Shown here one piece after another: positions 32,334 to 43,519 of a DNA stretch of 64,000 nt (positions are counted from its first letter, which is position 1; the number at the start of each line of letters is the position of its first letter). Location of the stretch: the NCBI GenBank assembly GCA_033296885.1, contig MU863912.1:62001-126000 (forward strand), read 5' to 3'. This DNA is from Triangularia verruculosa (Eukaryota > Ascomycota > Sordariomycetes > Sordariales > Podosporaceae). Below the pieces are notes generated by a model, which saw nothing but the letters and a program-made list of their open reading frames with translations, did no database searches and had not been told where the DNA came from. The translations under genes were made by a program, and so were the position numbers.

Positions 32334-33514
32334 TCAACCAGTAATACATGCAGCCTTCACACTCGCAGCCTTGACCATCTCCTTGAAACTCTCCGCAATC
32401 GAATTCACCTTTTGCTTCCTCGTATCTTTCCCCTTCAAAGCTAGTGACCAAGTTGCTTGCTTGAACTGGTTGCGGATAGTCTCTTCTATTGATGGTGTAG
32501 TAGGTGCTTCAATATGCTCGACGGTGATCTCATTGTAGGCTTTCCCTGGATCAGGAACCATGACTGTTGGGGTGTCCTGTACCTGACCGTCCCATAACGT
32601 TGTGTGGGCGGCGGCGGAATGGTGATAATCTGACCATGTCATGGCTGTGATCGGCGGGTGGTCATACGGCGGCGTGACGAAGTGAGCTGCTTCCTCATCA
32701 TCGATAGTAGGGGTTCTTACAGAAGAGGGCGGTGAGTATACAGTTGATCCGCTCCAATGAAAGCTGCTGGTTGGTGAGGATGAACCGTTGGTGTAGCTGT
32801 CTTCGATGACAGTGGGCTCAACAGCGTCGGGGATACCGCCAGGAGGTACATCACTCTGTGCGGTCGTTTCGATGCATACGCCTTGCGAGGTTTTTGAACA
32901 TGACGGCGAGAACTGCAGGGTGCGAATATTTTTGGGCCCCGAATTATCCATCAATCCCATATGCTCAGACAGTCGTTGAATCTGAGAGCCAATCTGCTCC
33001 GAGTAAATGAGCAATTCACTAGTGTCGACCTTGAGATTTTTGACAATAGCTCTGCCCTCATTGTTAGCATACCAGAGGCCGCAGGGGTGAGGTATGAATC
33101 TCAAACCCACAGTGTATGTACACCCAGAATGAACTCGAGCTGCGCGGTCTCCATTTGTAATTTGTTGCAAATATTTTCCACGGCGCTTTTACCCGTGATG
33201 GCCCATGTTAAGCGTGAGTCGTTGATCTCCGAGATCAAAGTCTGAAGCTCTTCGACAATATCCATACAGACATTCACTTGGTCCATGATGAGGTCGTTTT
33301 TCGAATTTGGATCTTCGAAATCGGTGCATTGTTTGTATTCGTCGTGGCTGATCAGCTCCAATAGATGCGTGAGATCCTGAAGCTGGGTTGAGACCCGCGA
33401 TAGCTCAGACGGGGCCTCGCAGTAGCGCTTGCTGAGTTCGGAGAGCTGCTTGCTGGTTTTCGTAACCAGGTCGAGTAAGGTGATGCACCCGATGCTGATT
33501 GAGAATGGATCCAT
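32334..33514 (-). CDS. Solo fungal STAND N-terminal (HeLo-like) domain protein
   Basis: Two exons, 33514-33111 and 33051-32334, give 373 residues; the 59-bp intron (GTGGGT...GGGCAG, branch-like TGCTAAC) was chosen because it is the one that keeps phase with a sensible branch site. The N-terminus MDPFSISIGCITLLDLVTKT, followed by about 150 helical residues, matches the N-terminal domain that precedes NACHT or NB-ARC modules in fungal STAND proteins. Here no nucleotide-binding motif follows. The C-terminal half is polar, rich in Ser, Thr and Pro (SSPTSSFHWSGSTVYSPPSS), ending in a charged helix. It may be a free-standing adaptor or effector, or what remains of a larger NLR. Function is inferred from the domain only. 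Confidence 0.65.
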
Positions 33515-34160
33515 TGACGGTAAATTGAGAAAGGCGGTCTGAAATAGAGATCGGGAGGCTTGTGGTTGGTAAAAGTCAAATGACAGGCACAATTCAATTC
33601 AATTTTGTGGGTTCTGCTTCTTCTTTAGTCCCCCTTGCCATCTCGCAACGACTGGGCCAAGGCTTTGGATACTGAGGTACCAACAGCAATCTGCAGAGAT
33701 GCCCAGGCAGATCGAATCTGCTGGCTACCTCTTGCATGTCTGTGTATGCCTCTCTCGTCTACCTCACCAATGGTAGGGAGCTCAACCCCTCCCGAAAAGC
33801 TCCATTCGAGTATGCCCTCTGCACCTCCCCCGCAAATATGACAAAGCCCGTGGAGCAGTGAGTTGTCAGAAAGCTCTGTCCAGTAAGAGACGGATGATAA
33901 CGCACAGCGCCACTGTTTTGATGTAGTTGGGCTTTGTCCAATGGAACAAGGACTTGTCACCGTATCTGCCTCTCGGAGTGGGGAGATCAGATCTGACCAA
34001 TGCCTCCTAGAAACAGCCAACACGGGTACCACACCCGGATCGATGGTTGCCATATTAAACTTAAGGTTAGTAGCCGGGGGAATACCAGCCCTAACTCATC
34101 TATTGGTAATTGTAGCAAAACGCCATGCTGTCATGCTGTTCTATAGTAAACCTCAGCATT
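33515..34160. other. Intergenic, about 650 bp
   Basis: A minus-strand frame at 33625-34053 shows no recognisable domain and is not called. Promoter of the STAND-domain gene and 3' flank of the GT69 gene. Confidence 0.45.
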
Positions 34161-35414
34161 CTACAAGTGCTTCCACCCATTTTGCACTATCACCTGCATC
34201 TCGTTAATCAGGCAGAAACCGCCTTTCTCTTCTCTCACCACTCCCTTCCCTCCCTGGCCTGCCCACTGCGCCACCCTTCTCTGTATAGTACTTTCCTTGA
34301 ACCAGGGTGTCGTAAGCCACCTGCTTAGCCGATTCTTCCACAGGCCAAGCCAGATTTGGCTCAACGACAGCCAGCTTTCATTTTTGGGATGTACGGCCTC
34401 ATACGCTTCCCTCCTATACCCAACTCTAACATTAGGATTTAGGAAAACGCCCTTTGTCCTCGACTGTGGGTTATCCGCATGTATCAAACAGCATTCCGAC
34501 CCTTCAACGTTAAACTCAGCCAGACTATCCTGCACCCCTCTAAACTTCAGCCCCTGGATCCCCATGAACGCCGATGTAGGCATGGCTACGATGCCATTCC
34601 AGCAGCTGGACACCCGGGCAGGTAGTCCGTTCATCAAGGCTGAACGTGACTTCCGCGACCTGAAATATGGCCATGTCTGGGAGGCATGCTCATGTCCGCC
34701 AGAATCCCGCAGCGCAAATGTATCGTAAAACTGTGGGGGCTTGCTGAAATCCACTGAGCACGCTGCGGCGTAACTTCCCTTGTTCGTATCTAGCAACATC
34801 AAGATATCGTGCGTGTTGAAAACTACGTCACCGAGAAATAGCACATGATCGAAGGTCGTCCCGTTCTCAGCCAACTCGATCAATGGCTCCAAAGACTTGT
34901 TGCGCAGTTTTGAGAGGTATGGTATCCTCCTCGGCATCAGCTGCTTTTCTTCGCCCACCGCAATCCAGCCCCCTTCCTGTCCGGGAGTGCTGTGCAGTAA
35001 ATCCTTGTGCGTCTCCTTGTCCAAGACGATCGTCTTCCCTACCCCGGTCTTCTCTAGCTGTTCGTCCAACTCCCGTAGCGCGCCCTTTGAGTCATCCCAA
35101 CTGCCACTTTCGTAGACACTGACAAAGACATTGTTGGGCCCGAGAGTATTGACGAGATCGAGGACGGCGGCGTTCCAGTCGGAGCGGAGGATCTTCTCGT
35201 TGTTCCAGTGCAGACTGGCAATGAAGACGCGGCGAGTCTGGAGGGAGTGGCGGGCGCGGGCTTCTCTTTCGGCGCGAATGAGACGGTAGTAAATGATATG
35301 GGATTCGAGGAGCGTCCAGAGGAAGAAGGCAAGACAGACCTTCTTCAGGGTCGAGCGGGAAAGGAGGGCGCGGAGGCGGCGCGACGAGGGGAGAGGGGAG
35401 GTTCGTGGTTTCAT
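34161..35414 (-). CDS. Alpha-1,3-mannosyltransferase, GT69 (CMT1/CAP59) family
   Basis: Intronless, 417 residues from the ATG at 35414. A short cytosolic tail and one signal-anchor helix (about residues 25-43, KVCLAFFLWTLLESHIIYY) give the type II topology of Golgi glycosyltransferases. The catalytic part has RRVFIASLHWNNEKILRSDW near residue 60, then NNVFVSVYESGSWD, DHVLFLGDVVF, FYDTFALRDSGG and SSCWNGIVAMPT. These are signature segments of the CAP59/CMT1 (GT69) family. Members add alpha-1,3-linked mannose from GDP-mannose to glycans or capsule polysaccharide. The frame is open further upstream, but residues before 35414 are not hydrophobic-anchor-like, so the shorter start is preferred. Confidence 0.9.
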   Translation of the reverse strand: MKPRTSPLPSSRRLRALLSRSTLKKVCLAFFLWTLLESHIIYYRLIRAEREARARHSLQTRRVFIASLHWNNEKILRSDWNAAVLDLVNTLGPNNVFVSVYESGSWDDSKGALRELDEQLEKTGVGKTIVLDKETHKDLLHSTPGQEGGWIAVGEEKQLMPRRIPYLSKLRNKSLEPLIELAENGTTFDHVLFLGDVVFNTHDILMLLDTNKGSYAAACSVDFSKPPQFYDTFALRDSGGHEHASQTWPYFRSRKSRSALMNGLPARVSSCWNGIVAMPTSAFMGIQGLKFRGVQDSLAEFNVEGSECCLIHADNPQSRTKGVFLNPNVRVGYRREAYEAVHPKNESWLSLSQIWLGLWKNRLSRWLTTPWFKESTIQRRVAQWAGQGGKGVVREEKGGFCLINEMQVIVQNGWKHL

Positions 35415-36368
35415 TTCATTGCGTTTGAGGGATGGTTCACCCCGTAGAGAGTTGATCGGATATGTTGGATGACGGTGTAGGAGAAATGTCGGCCATATTG
35501 AAATTGTGGAAGGCAGTGACGACGTTTTTCGAAATTGGTCCAGCACGCGCCGTTGGAATTGACTTCTGGAGTCGCGTTTAATTGGCGCTAGCGGGCGGAA
35601 GTGGGGTTTGGCACACAACCCTGTGGAGAGTGGAGGACAACAGCCATCCATAACATCACCTTCTACCATTAGAACATCCGCACCAAGGGCACCTACCAAG
35701 TAAGTCTAGCCTATCTCGGTTCTTGGTTGGAGTTTTTACCATCTAATCATCAAATATAGTAGTGAAGAAGTCCCCAGTATGCTCGGTTTCGTGGCAGTGG
35801 ATGCTCTCGGACGACCCCAATTGTACGGATAAATCTGAAGACACTAACACTCAGGCTCGTTTTCTTGCCAACAAAGGGCTCAGCTTCATCAAGACAAGTT
35901 ATGTTTTCCTCCAGTACCCCGAGAAGGCTGAATCGATATAGAAACATGCCGCCTCGTAGCCTCGCGCCTCCTACAATGCCGCAATCTCAAAAACCATACG
36001 CTTCACAGGAGCGGGCTTCACAAGGGTGAGCGAGACTAAGTGGGCCGCCACCCATGGTTAGCGTCAACCTCCCGTCCCTTTAACCAAAACGGAACGCAGC
36101 CCCTGAGAACTGGACGAGCGCAGACCAGAATGATTGGAGCCACGCTGGTAGTGGACATTCAAGGTGCTTGGCAAGCTCGTCTGTTTCCGCAGGATCTTTC
36201 TCATTCGCACGTAAAGGCGGGCAGCATGCTCCTCAATTCTCCGTCGGGCTTTTGCCTTGCTTTCTCTGCTCCTTCGCGCGATTGTGACACTCGGAGTCCC
36301 AACGACCACAGACGGAAACCACATGTCAGCTGGGCCGGGGTAGCACCGGCAGTGGACAGAGAACGTAC
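35415..36368. other. Intergenic, divergent promoter region, 950 bp
   Basis: Between the GT69 gene (minus) and the second lectin-like gene (plus). No other gene recognised. Confidence 0.5.
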
Positions 36369-37901
36369 ATGGCCCACTCATCACCTTCCATGCAGCCTTC
36401 GGTGCCTCCACATGCTCTTGACGACCAGCCGGGACTCGAGGTTGTTCCGCACGATGAACTTCCCGAAGTTCGACCGGAGGAAGAACCGAAGTACTATCTG
36501 CCACTAGTTCATGATGACCACAAGATCCATCTTGCCGAAGATTTTCCAGAGGTCGCAACCCCATCCTCGACCGAAAAGGGAACACTTCCAGTCGATACCT
36601 TGTACCAGAGGCAGAAATGGTGGATCATTGGAGGTACTGCCTGCGTCGTGATTGCCATTATTCTCGGCGTCACTCTTGGTGTTGTTTTATCACTGAAGGC
36701 CCGCAGTGATGACAACAACGGTGCCGTGAATGCCACCTCGAGGCTGGAGACCATCCGCTTGGGTTCGAAGCTCTCAGCAGTGGCACGGCGCAAGCCAAAT
36801 GGGGATGTCGAAAGATACGTTTTCTACGAAGACCCCCAAGGACAAATCAGACGCTCGCAAAGCATCACCAGCAAGGACAATTCTACGTCCGCATGGGAGC
36901 CGCTACCAGCGCTCGACCTGGGAGCTAGCAATGGAACTCATTTTGACGCCACAGTTGTCAACAATACCGAGTCTAATGTATGTGTCATGTCCACTGTCGC
37001 TCCGTTCTTCCTGGCTCACTAAATCCTCCGACTTCAGTCACAAACTGGAATATTCTACCAAGTGGGCAATGAGATTTCTGGTGCCACCCTTCGAGAAGAG
37101 AGCCTACCAAACATTGTGATACAGAACACCATCGGCGGGTACACATCTGGTGATGATCTGATCATGGGCAAAGGGGCTGACCTGGCAGCCTACTGGCCCT
37201 ACATCATCACTCAAGACGCATCCGGACAACTTGTCGAGGCTCGCAACATGCGGAAGGATGACCTTGGCACGAGGCTGGAACCCGACTGGCGTGTTCGTAC
37301 CCTCGGTATCTCAGCGTATGAGGGTTCGTCCCTCTGCATAGTCCCCACCAGTTCCAACTTCTCCAAGATAGAAGCTCCGGGAGGCTACGGTGTGATTTAT
37401 CAGAAACCCAACCAGGGGATGGCCTTCCATATCCCTGATAACCAGACAGACTCGCTGCATCATAGTAAGTTAAAGCATCCAAGATGGCCAAATAGACCTT
37501 CTTCGCTGACCAATCGATAAGCCTTCCCAGAGATATATGCTTGGCCACCCCAGACGCCGTCGGCCGCTTTCGTAATTGTTCGAGACTCCAATGATGGCGA
37601 GAAACTCGTCGACATCTACTTCATCGCCAAGGGCTACGGCGGCGGCTTCAGTGTCTGGTATACCGAAAACTCGTCTGGTTGGATGGAAGAAGTTCCTGCC
37701 GCACTGCAAGACGGCGACGAAGAATCCCACATTGCATGTTCTAGCCTGTTGGCAACGGACTCGAACAGTGGCGCGGAAGAAGTTCCGTCGGAACCAGCAA
37801 ACGCGGAGGCGCGGTGTTACTTTCAGCGTGGTGGCAGGATTGTCGAAGTGGGCTTTGATGGATCGACGTGGACGGAGTTAGGGGAGGTACTTGTACCATG
37901 A
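36369..37901 (+). CDS. Single-pass membrane protein with fucose-lectin-like ectodomain (paralog 2)
   Basis: Three exons, 36369-36977, 37038-37464 and 37531-37901, give 468 residues with introns of 60 and 66 bp. The N-terminal cytosolic region repeats the signatures of the gene at 2.5-4.4 kb: QPGLEVVPHDELP (about residue 20) and EDFPEVA (about residue 57). One membrane helix spans residues 85-108. The ectodomain has strand-like segments such as GDVERYVFYEDPQG, GIFYQVGNEI, GYGVIYQKPN and GGFSVWYTENS, arranged as in a beta-propeller, plus several N-glycosylation sites. By layout it belongs to the same family as paralog 1 but is about 110 residues shorter. Sugar binding is inferred, not shown. 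A cysteine pair (SHIACSS and EARCYF) near the C-terminus may form a disulfide. Confidence 0.75.
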
Positions 37902-38442
37902 GGCAAGAAGAAGAAGGTACCTATCTACGCATCTTGGGCGTGGCCAAGGCGAGGTACTTTTGAGACCCGGGGTATGGTAGCGGAGACTTTAGTCCGGGCC
38001 CCAGGGTCGCTTTACCAAGTACTAGGTATTCTACGAGGTCGGTTGCATAAGTCATTCTCATGCCCAGACAACTGCCCAGAGGACCAGTCGGAGATTTTCG
38101 GAGAAGACATTTGTCAGGGGCCAGCCGCAATCTACGATTCTTGTCATTTTATGCTTAACCGAGCTCCCGTCAGGGCGGTCTGCTTTCGTTGATAGGTCGC
38201 AACAGCGCAGGTAAGCGGCTTGATTCTTTCCCCGCCATAGCCACGGGATCATCCGTTGTCTGGTTGCGTGTAACGCAGGAAGCATGTCGGCAGCTGCTCC
38301 CAATTATTGACCGACAGTCCCGAGCCTTGCCGTCCCTTTCATCAATAAAAGGTGAAAAGTACCACCATTTGATTATCTGGTAGATCTTAGATTTCGTTAC
38401 ATCTCCACACCGTGACCATGGGTTGAACCGGCAGATGGGAAC
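37902..38442. other. Intergenic, 540 bp
   Basis: Tandem spacer between two plus-strand genes; no gene or repeat recognised. Confidence 0.5.
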
Positions 38443-39786
38443 ATGAACACCCTGCACCATGCAACTACTGGAAGCCTCAACAACGCCCGACCTGCTTCTC
38501 CTCCGGGCGAAGTGGAAAGTCTGGAGCCGATTATTCTGGTGACGGGAGCAATTCTTATCCCGATCACTGTGGTTATTGTGGCGGTGAGGATCGCGACTGG
38601 ACGCTTGATCTCGAAGCTGCATCTCGATGACTGTAAGGAGAAAGAGCTCAAGCTTCTGAGATAGTCAACTGACTTGAAGAGACGTGTGTGTACTCACACT
38701 ATCGCTAGGAATAGCGCAGTGGGCGACGATGTACCGTGGTAAGACCTGTCTTTGCCATGCTGTGCTTATCAGAAAAGGCAGTACTGACTGTACACGTTAG
38801 TGGCCCGACTAGGCGTAGCTAAACACTCGTGGGACGTCCCTCTCGCTGCCATAACGCGCTCGGTCTACCAAATGTGGATGGCCCACGCCCTCCTCGGCAT
38901 GGTCTCGTTCTTTGCCACCAAAGCATTGATCTTGACCTTCTACCTCCGTCTCTTCAACACTATCCGTTGGGTTCGCTGGACGTGCTACATTCTCCTGACC
39001 TTGTCTTTGATCATCTATGGAACGATTGGTATATGGTACATAGCAGGGTGTGTGCCCTGGAGTTCACAGCTACCGGTCTGTGAGAACACTGGTCCACTAA
39101 TCCTCATGGGCGGTACTTTTACCGTGGCGGCAGATTTGCTGCTATTCGGGCTGCCATTTCCCATTATTTGGGGTCTGCATTTAGACAAGAATAAGAAGAG
39201 GGGGCTGGTGGTTTTGTTTGGGTTTGCTATTCTGTAGGGGATCCCACACCGAATAGGTAGCTACAGCAGTCGTTGCTGACTGGCATTTTAGGATCATCGC
39301 CACAAGCACAGTTAGTCTCGCTTACAGGATCTCTCCCGTCCTCAACGGCACCGAGGACCCTTCTTGGGATGGAACTCGGGTCTCTATTACTGCGTGAGTG
39401 TGTTCCGTCTTTACCTACATGCCCAGAACATCATTCACACTGACACGTGAGAAAGATACATGGAAATCTTCGGCACCGTTATCGTATCTTGCGCGCCTGC
39501 GCTGTACACCTTTTGGACTCGTATCTTCACTCAAACGGACCTCTACTCAGAACTGAGATATCGGTTCGGACTCAAACCACAAAGACCGCCAAATATCGCA
39601 CTGGGAACGTGGAACACCTGGCGAGCAGCCAATGAGACAGCGGCATCTCGAAGGGCTGGTGAGGCGGAGACCGAGAGCAGTCAAGACTTGATCCAACGGG
39701 GGACTACGATGGGTGGGATACGGAAAACTGTGACTCTCACTAGTGAGGTTGTGATTGAGCATGGGGATAGTAGCGAAAGTCGGTGA
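38443..39786 (+). CDS. PTH11-like (fungal rhodopsin-domain) integral membrane protein
   Basis: Five exons, 38443-38632, 38715-38738, 38801-39233, 39292-39393 and 39456-39786, give 359 residues. Membrane helices: PIILVTGAILIPITVVIVAV; then after KLHLDD the chain resumes with VAKHSWDVPL, VYQMWMAHALLGMVSFFATK, WTCYILLTLSLIIYGTIG, TFTVAADLLLFGLPFPIIW, VVLFGFAILIIATSTVS and EIFGTVIVSCAPALYTFW. LDD after the first helix, GxxKHSWD and the order of helices are typical of the PTH11-related rhodopsin-like family of fungal surface receptors. The usual second helix between LDD and KHSWD is missing. The 24-nt second exon is uncertain; skipping it also keeps frame. The C-terminal tail is polar and cytosolic. 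Ligand unknown. Confidence 0.7.
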
Positions 39787-40819
39787 GAGTATCCCTACCC
39801 TCGTGGTAACATAGGATAGGCAAAAAAACTGTTGGCGAAGGATTGTCCTGTATCTTGGCTTCACGTCTTCAAGAACCAACTGGGACTGACTGAGCCGCAA
39901 CATATTGTCAACATGGTTATCTTCTGGTGCCAAGGAGGTCTCCAAGTTTCCAGACTGCTCTATATTAGGTACCTAATGAGAGCGATGGTGTCATCATCAA
40001 CACACACGACGTTATATACGGTAATTTGTCTAGAGGTATTGGTCGAACAAAGGAAAGCTGGAAAGAGCCAGACCGATTTCGACAGGAAGATCCTCGGGAA
40101 CTCGGTAATCCAATACCTTATTCATTACCACGTACAAGTCCAAGGAACCCCTTGTCAAACAACCGCAGCCTCAGTGATGTATGAGTTCTGGTGACAGTGG
40201 CAAGCTCACCGGAGCATCGGGGCAGGGCTGAATCATGTGGCGCACTGCTCACCTTAACATGGACATGTTAGGTGGCCCGTGGCCAACAGCTAAGGTAGTC
40301 TTTCTACGTGCTAAGATTTATGAGCCTGTGACTGGTTTACGTACATCACTTTCCCCGTTGTGAGGAAGTCGACCTTGTGCTGTCTCTAAGTCATAGCTCA
40401 CTCCCCAACCGTGAGTCGCGGCCGCTGCTAGCGGAAGAAGAGTGGAGGTGTTGACTTTCGATTAGGCCATTCAGTGCGCTGGGATTTATCAGCAGTGTCA
40501 GTCAGAGGAGGCGCCGCGCGTGGTCACAAGACGTATCTTCCGGGTTTTCTTCATCTTTGGATAACAAGTAGTAACTTTTGAGTGTAATAGACTTAACCGG
40601 CCGGACGCGGGCTTTGGACTAAAATATAAACCAGACATAGCAGCTATCGATGAGCTGTCTGAGGTATGAAAGGCATTGGACCCCGAACCATTACCATGAT
40701 TCTCTTTCTGAAGTGTCATGGGTGTCTAAGTTGACACTGATGCTTTCGGGTTGACTATAATAACCGGAGCCTTGTATCCTGGCCTCATACATCAATTTGA
40801 AGTTTTGATCAAGGGTCCT
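39787..40819. other. Intergenic, convergent 3' flanks, 1 kb
   Basis: Between the convergent PTH11-like and CmcJ-type genes. Small open frames lack recognisable features. Confidence 0.5.
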
Positions 40820-41919
40820 CTATCCCCCAAAAGCCAGCATCCGTAACTCGATACTGACCCGTGGTGTAAGTGACTCCGTAAGTTTAAATGAGGCGTGTAG
40901 GCATCCTTACAACAGGTTAGTGTATACTGGTGAAGAAATACGAGTACTCATCTTACGCTGCGCTGGCACAGTCTGATCCGAATCGTACACCTTGATAAGA
41001 GTCACATCCTCCGGCGTCATGCCCGAGAGATAATGCCACTTTTGCTCCGGATTATACTTTCCAAAGTACGTCTCTCCCACATACCGCCTGCGAACGATAT
41101 CACACGTCACAAGATCGTTAGGGTCGACAGTCCGCGCGTCACAAAGGGCAAGGGGCCAGGACTTGACGTCGACCAACGGTCTCCAGACACTAAATACGAC
41201 CAAGTCAGATGGATACGTACAAGTCCGCGGCCGAGAGCATGTGGAAAGCATACTTGATCACCCGTACCCGTCCCTTCAGCAGCTCTTCTGTCTCTTCACC
41301 CATATGCCTCTGGACTCGAAGGAGTGCACCGCGTGTGCTCTGGTCTAGCTTTCTTAGCCGCTGCCCGGATTATTGCATCCTCAACAGGCAAATCATAACC
41401 AACCGATATGTGGGTGTGTCGCTGGGAGTAATCGGTCGAAGCCGTCTTCGAGGTTTATCGTGCGCTTAGCAAATTCGTCTGCGTGTATACTTTCCCGGAG
41501 CTGGAAATAATATGTTAAGGGACGCCTAGTATCATTGATATAGGTCGGTAGGGTCTGAAGCTTACTCGAAAGTCAAAGCAAACTGTTCTTATATCTTCTC
41601 CTTGCTCCCCCTTGCTCAAGTGTTGCCGCAGTACTTGCTGCATTTCTGGGATGTATGAATCTCCCACAACGCTCCGGTCCTTGAAATCTTGCACTGTCGT
41701 TTTGTGGCGAAGGAACTGGAAGCCATGTGCGTCTAGTGTGTACTCTTCTCGGCGGTCTCGTACATCTTGAACTTGGACGGAGCGGGGTTCGAAAACGAGA
41801 TTACTGCGCGGAATCTTGTTCTGAAAGCTTTCGGCCGCAAGGAAGACTTCGTATGGCTTTTGCTTCGAGTAAAGCGCTTGCCATTGCAGAAATTGGAATG
41901 ATGCATTGACGACCGCCAT
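40820..41919 (-). CDS. CmcJ/NvfI-type oxidoreductase (GA4-desaturase-like family)
   Basis: Five exons on the minus strand, 41919-41566, 41500-41404, 41344-41254, 41189-40957 and 40905-40820, give 286 residues. The four introns are short (65, 59, 64, 51 bp), so unspliced sequence looks full of frameshifts. With these junctions every family block is restored: IRTVCFDFR, FAKRTINLEDGFDRLLPATH, LLRVQRHMGEETEELLKGR, RVRVINVWRPLV, WPLALCDARTVDPNDLV, YVGETYFGKYNPEQKWHYLS, LIKVYDSD and a last exon with HASFKLTESLTPRVSIELR. These are signatures of the CmcJ/AsaB family found in bacterial cephamycin and fungal secondary-metabolite pathways. The chemistry of this copy is unknown; no biosynthetic cluster surrounds it. 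The start is the ATG preceding VVNASFQFLQWQALYSK. Confidence 0.85.
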
Positions 41920-43519
41920 AGTGTAGCCTGCCGTGAATTGCTCGCGCGAGGTCAAGAGAGACCGAAGATGGTCGCAGCGGACATTGCTTGCTGGTTGGCA
42001 AAGCGTTCGGGGAATCGTGCAATGGCTCGAGCGGCCCCGGAAATTGACGACTGTGACTGACTGGTCGGATTGCCAGGTTGTATCGGTACAGCGCGACAGC
42101 CCTTGAAGCAGTGAATATGCGAGTCTGCCAATGCAATTATGTAAATGCAAAAATCTATAACATAATTCTGCAGAGAAACGAAGGATGGATGTTAAGCCCC
42201 TTCATCCAATAACAAGCGAAAGGACAGTACCGAGGCAGGCACCCCCCATTCCTTCACAACCCACACAACCCTCACAACGTGACCATATTCGACTTGTCCC
42301 CGCCGACCGTGGCTGCAAGTAACATTGCTCAGCCCACCGCATCGAACAGTCCCCAAAGTCGCGCAAAATGCCGCGTTCGGCGCTGACTGAACGGCGCAGC
42401 TAGAAACAGGATTTTGTCAATGTTACTATCGCGAACGGGCGGTGAGCCTAAAGAAAGCCAGCTTACCACCAGAGCATCGTTATCCAGCGAGGGAATGCGC
42501 GTGGAATCCCAAGTTGCAAGAAAACCAGTCGCTACCGGGCGGGTTCAGCATGTTCTCTCGTTCGATTTCGTCCATCAGGCTATGCCAAGGCTGGCTGCGG
42601 TGATCGTCCTGCTGTGTAGCAAGTGTGCCTGCGTTTGCGCCGGCTGTTTGGAGAACAGCGCCCGGCTCAGGCGCATGCTTCAGAGTGTCCAACTTGACCG
42701 CGTTCGACTTGTTGAGTTCTCGTGTCGTCGACTCCAACTTCGTTTCTGTCAACATGGCTCCGGTCCCAGTTGGTGTCGGTAATGTCCCTGGCGCGTCTTT
42801 CTGCACGATCAATTGGAATTTATAAACTGCCGATTTTTTTGGTTGGATTTGGGAAGCTGTGAAGTTTGATCGATCGCCCGGGAACTTGCAGCAGCAGCAG
42901 TGAGACATGTGCCACCCGCAGTGCCGAAATCAGGGAGGCTTGGTTATCGGAATCAACAAGATTAATTGCCCAGAGGAGATAGTGATTTACCCCAGTCCCC
43001 CACTTGGACAGAATAGTGGCCTGTGCTTCCACTTCATCGAAAGCTACAACCAATACTTCGTGCAAAAATGGCTGTTTGCTCTGGGAGTTAAATTTGAAGC
43101 TATTTTGATAGCCAATAGGCCACCGGCACTTTTGCTTGCACCACACAGTGTGCCGGGGGCCTGCGGTCGCAACCCATCTACCCCCGGTTGGAACGGCAAT
43201 TTGGTCAATAAAACAAAGTCACATAGTCCTTCTAGATCCTTCACACTGGTCAACTTGTGGTGTTACATATTTCCATGTTTCACACTCGGACATGATCGAG
43301 ATTCGATACCTATCGGCCGCATATAGAGTGTGTAAATCGATCCGAAATACCTAGCATGGCCAAATATGACAGCCTGAAAACCGCTGTCGTATAAACATAA
43401 CGCTCAAAGAGAGAAAGAAAATAATTAGATACCTCCGAGCACCTATTGAAATCAGAAAACTGATTGTTGGAACCAGTGAAAGACAGTGAAAGCGCACCGT
43501 ACCGACAGAAGGTCCCAAC
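41920..43519. other. Intergenic, 1.6 kb, one unassigned ORF
   Basis: Only one frame deserves mention: minus strand 42908-42480, 142 codons from a true ATG, starting MSHCCCCKFPGD. It shows no known domain or signal peptide and could be chance. The rest shows no coding sign. Confidence 0.3.

Noticed and set aside
40820..41919. CmcJ-type gene as a pseudogene with several frameshifts
   Set aside because: Introns with proper GT and AG ends and consistent phases remove every apparent break and restore the family motifs.
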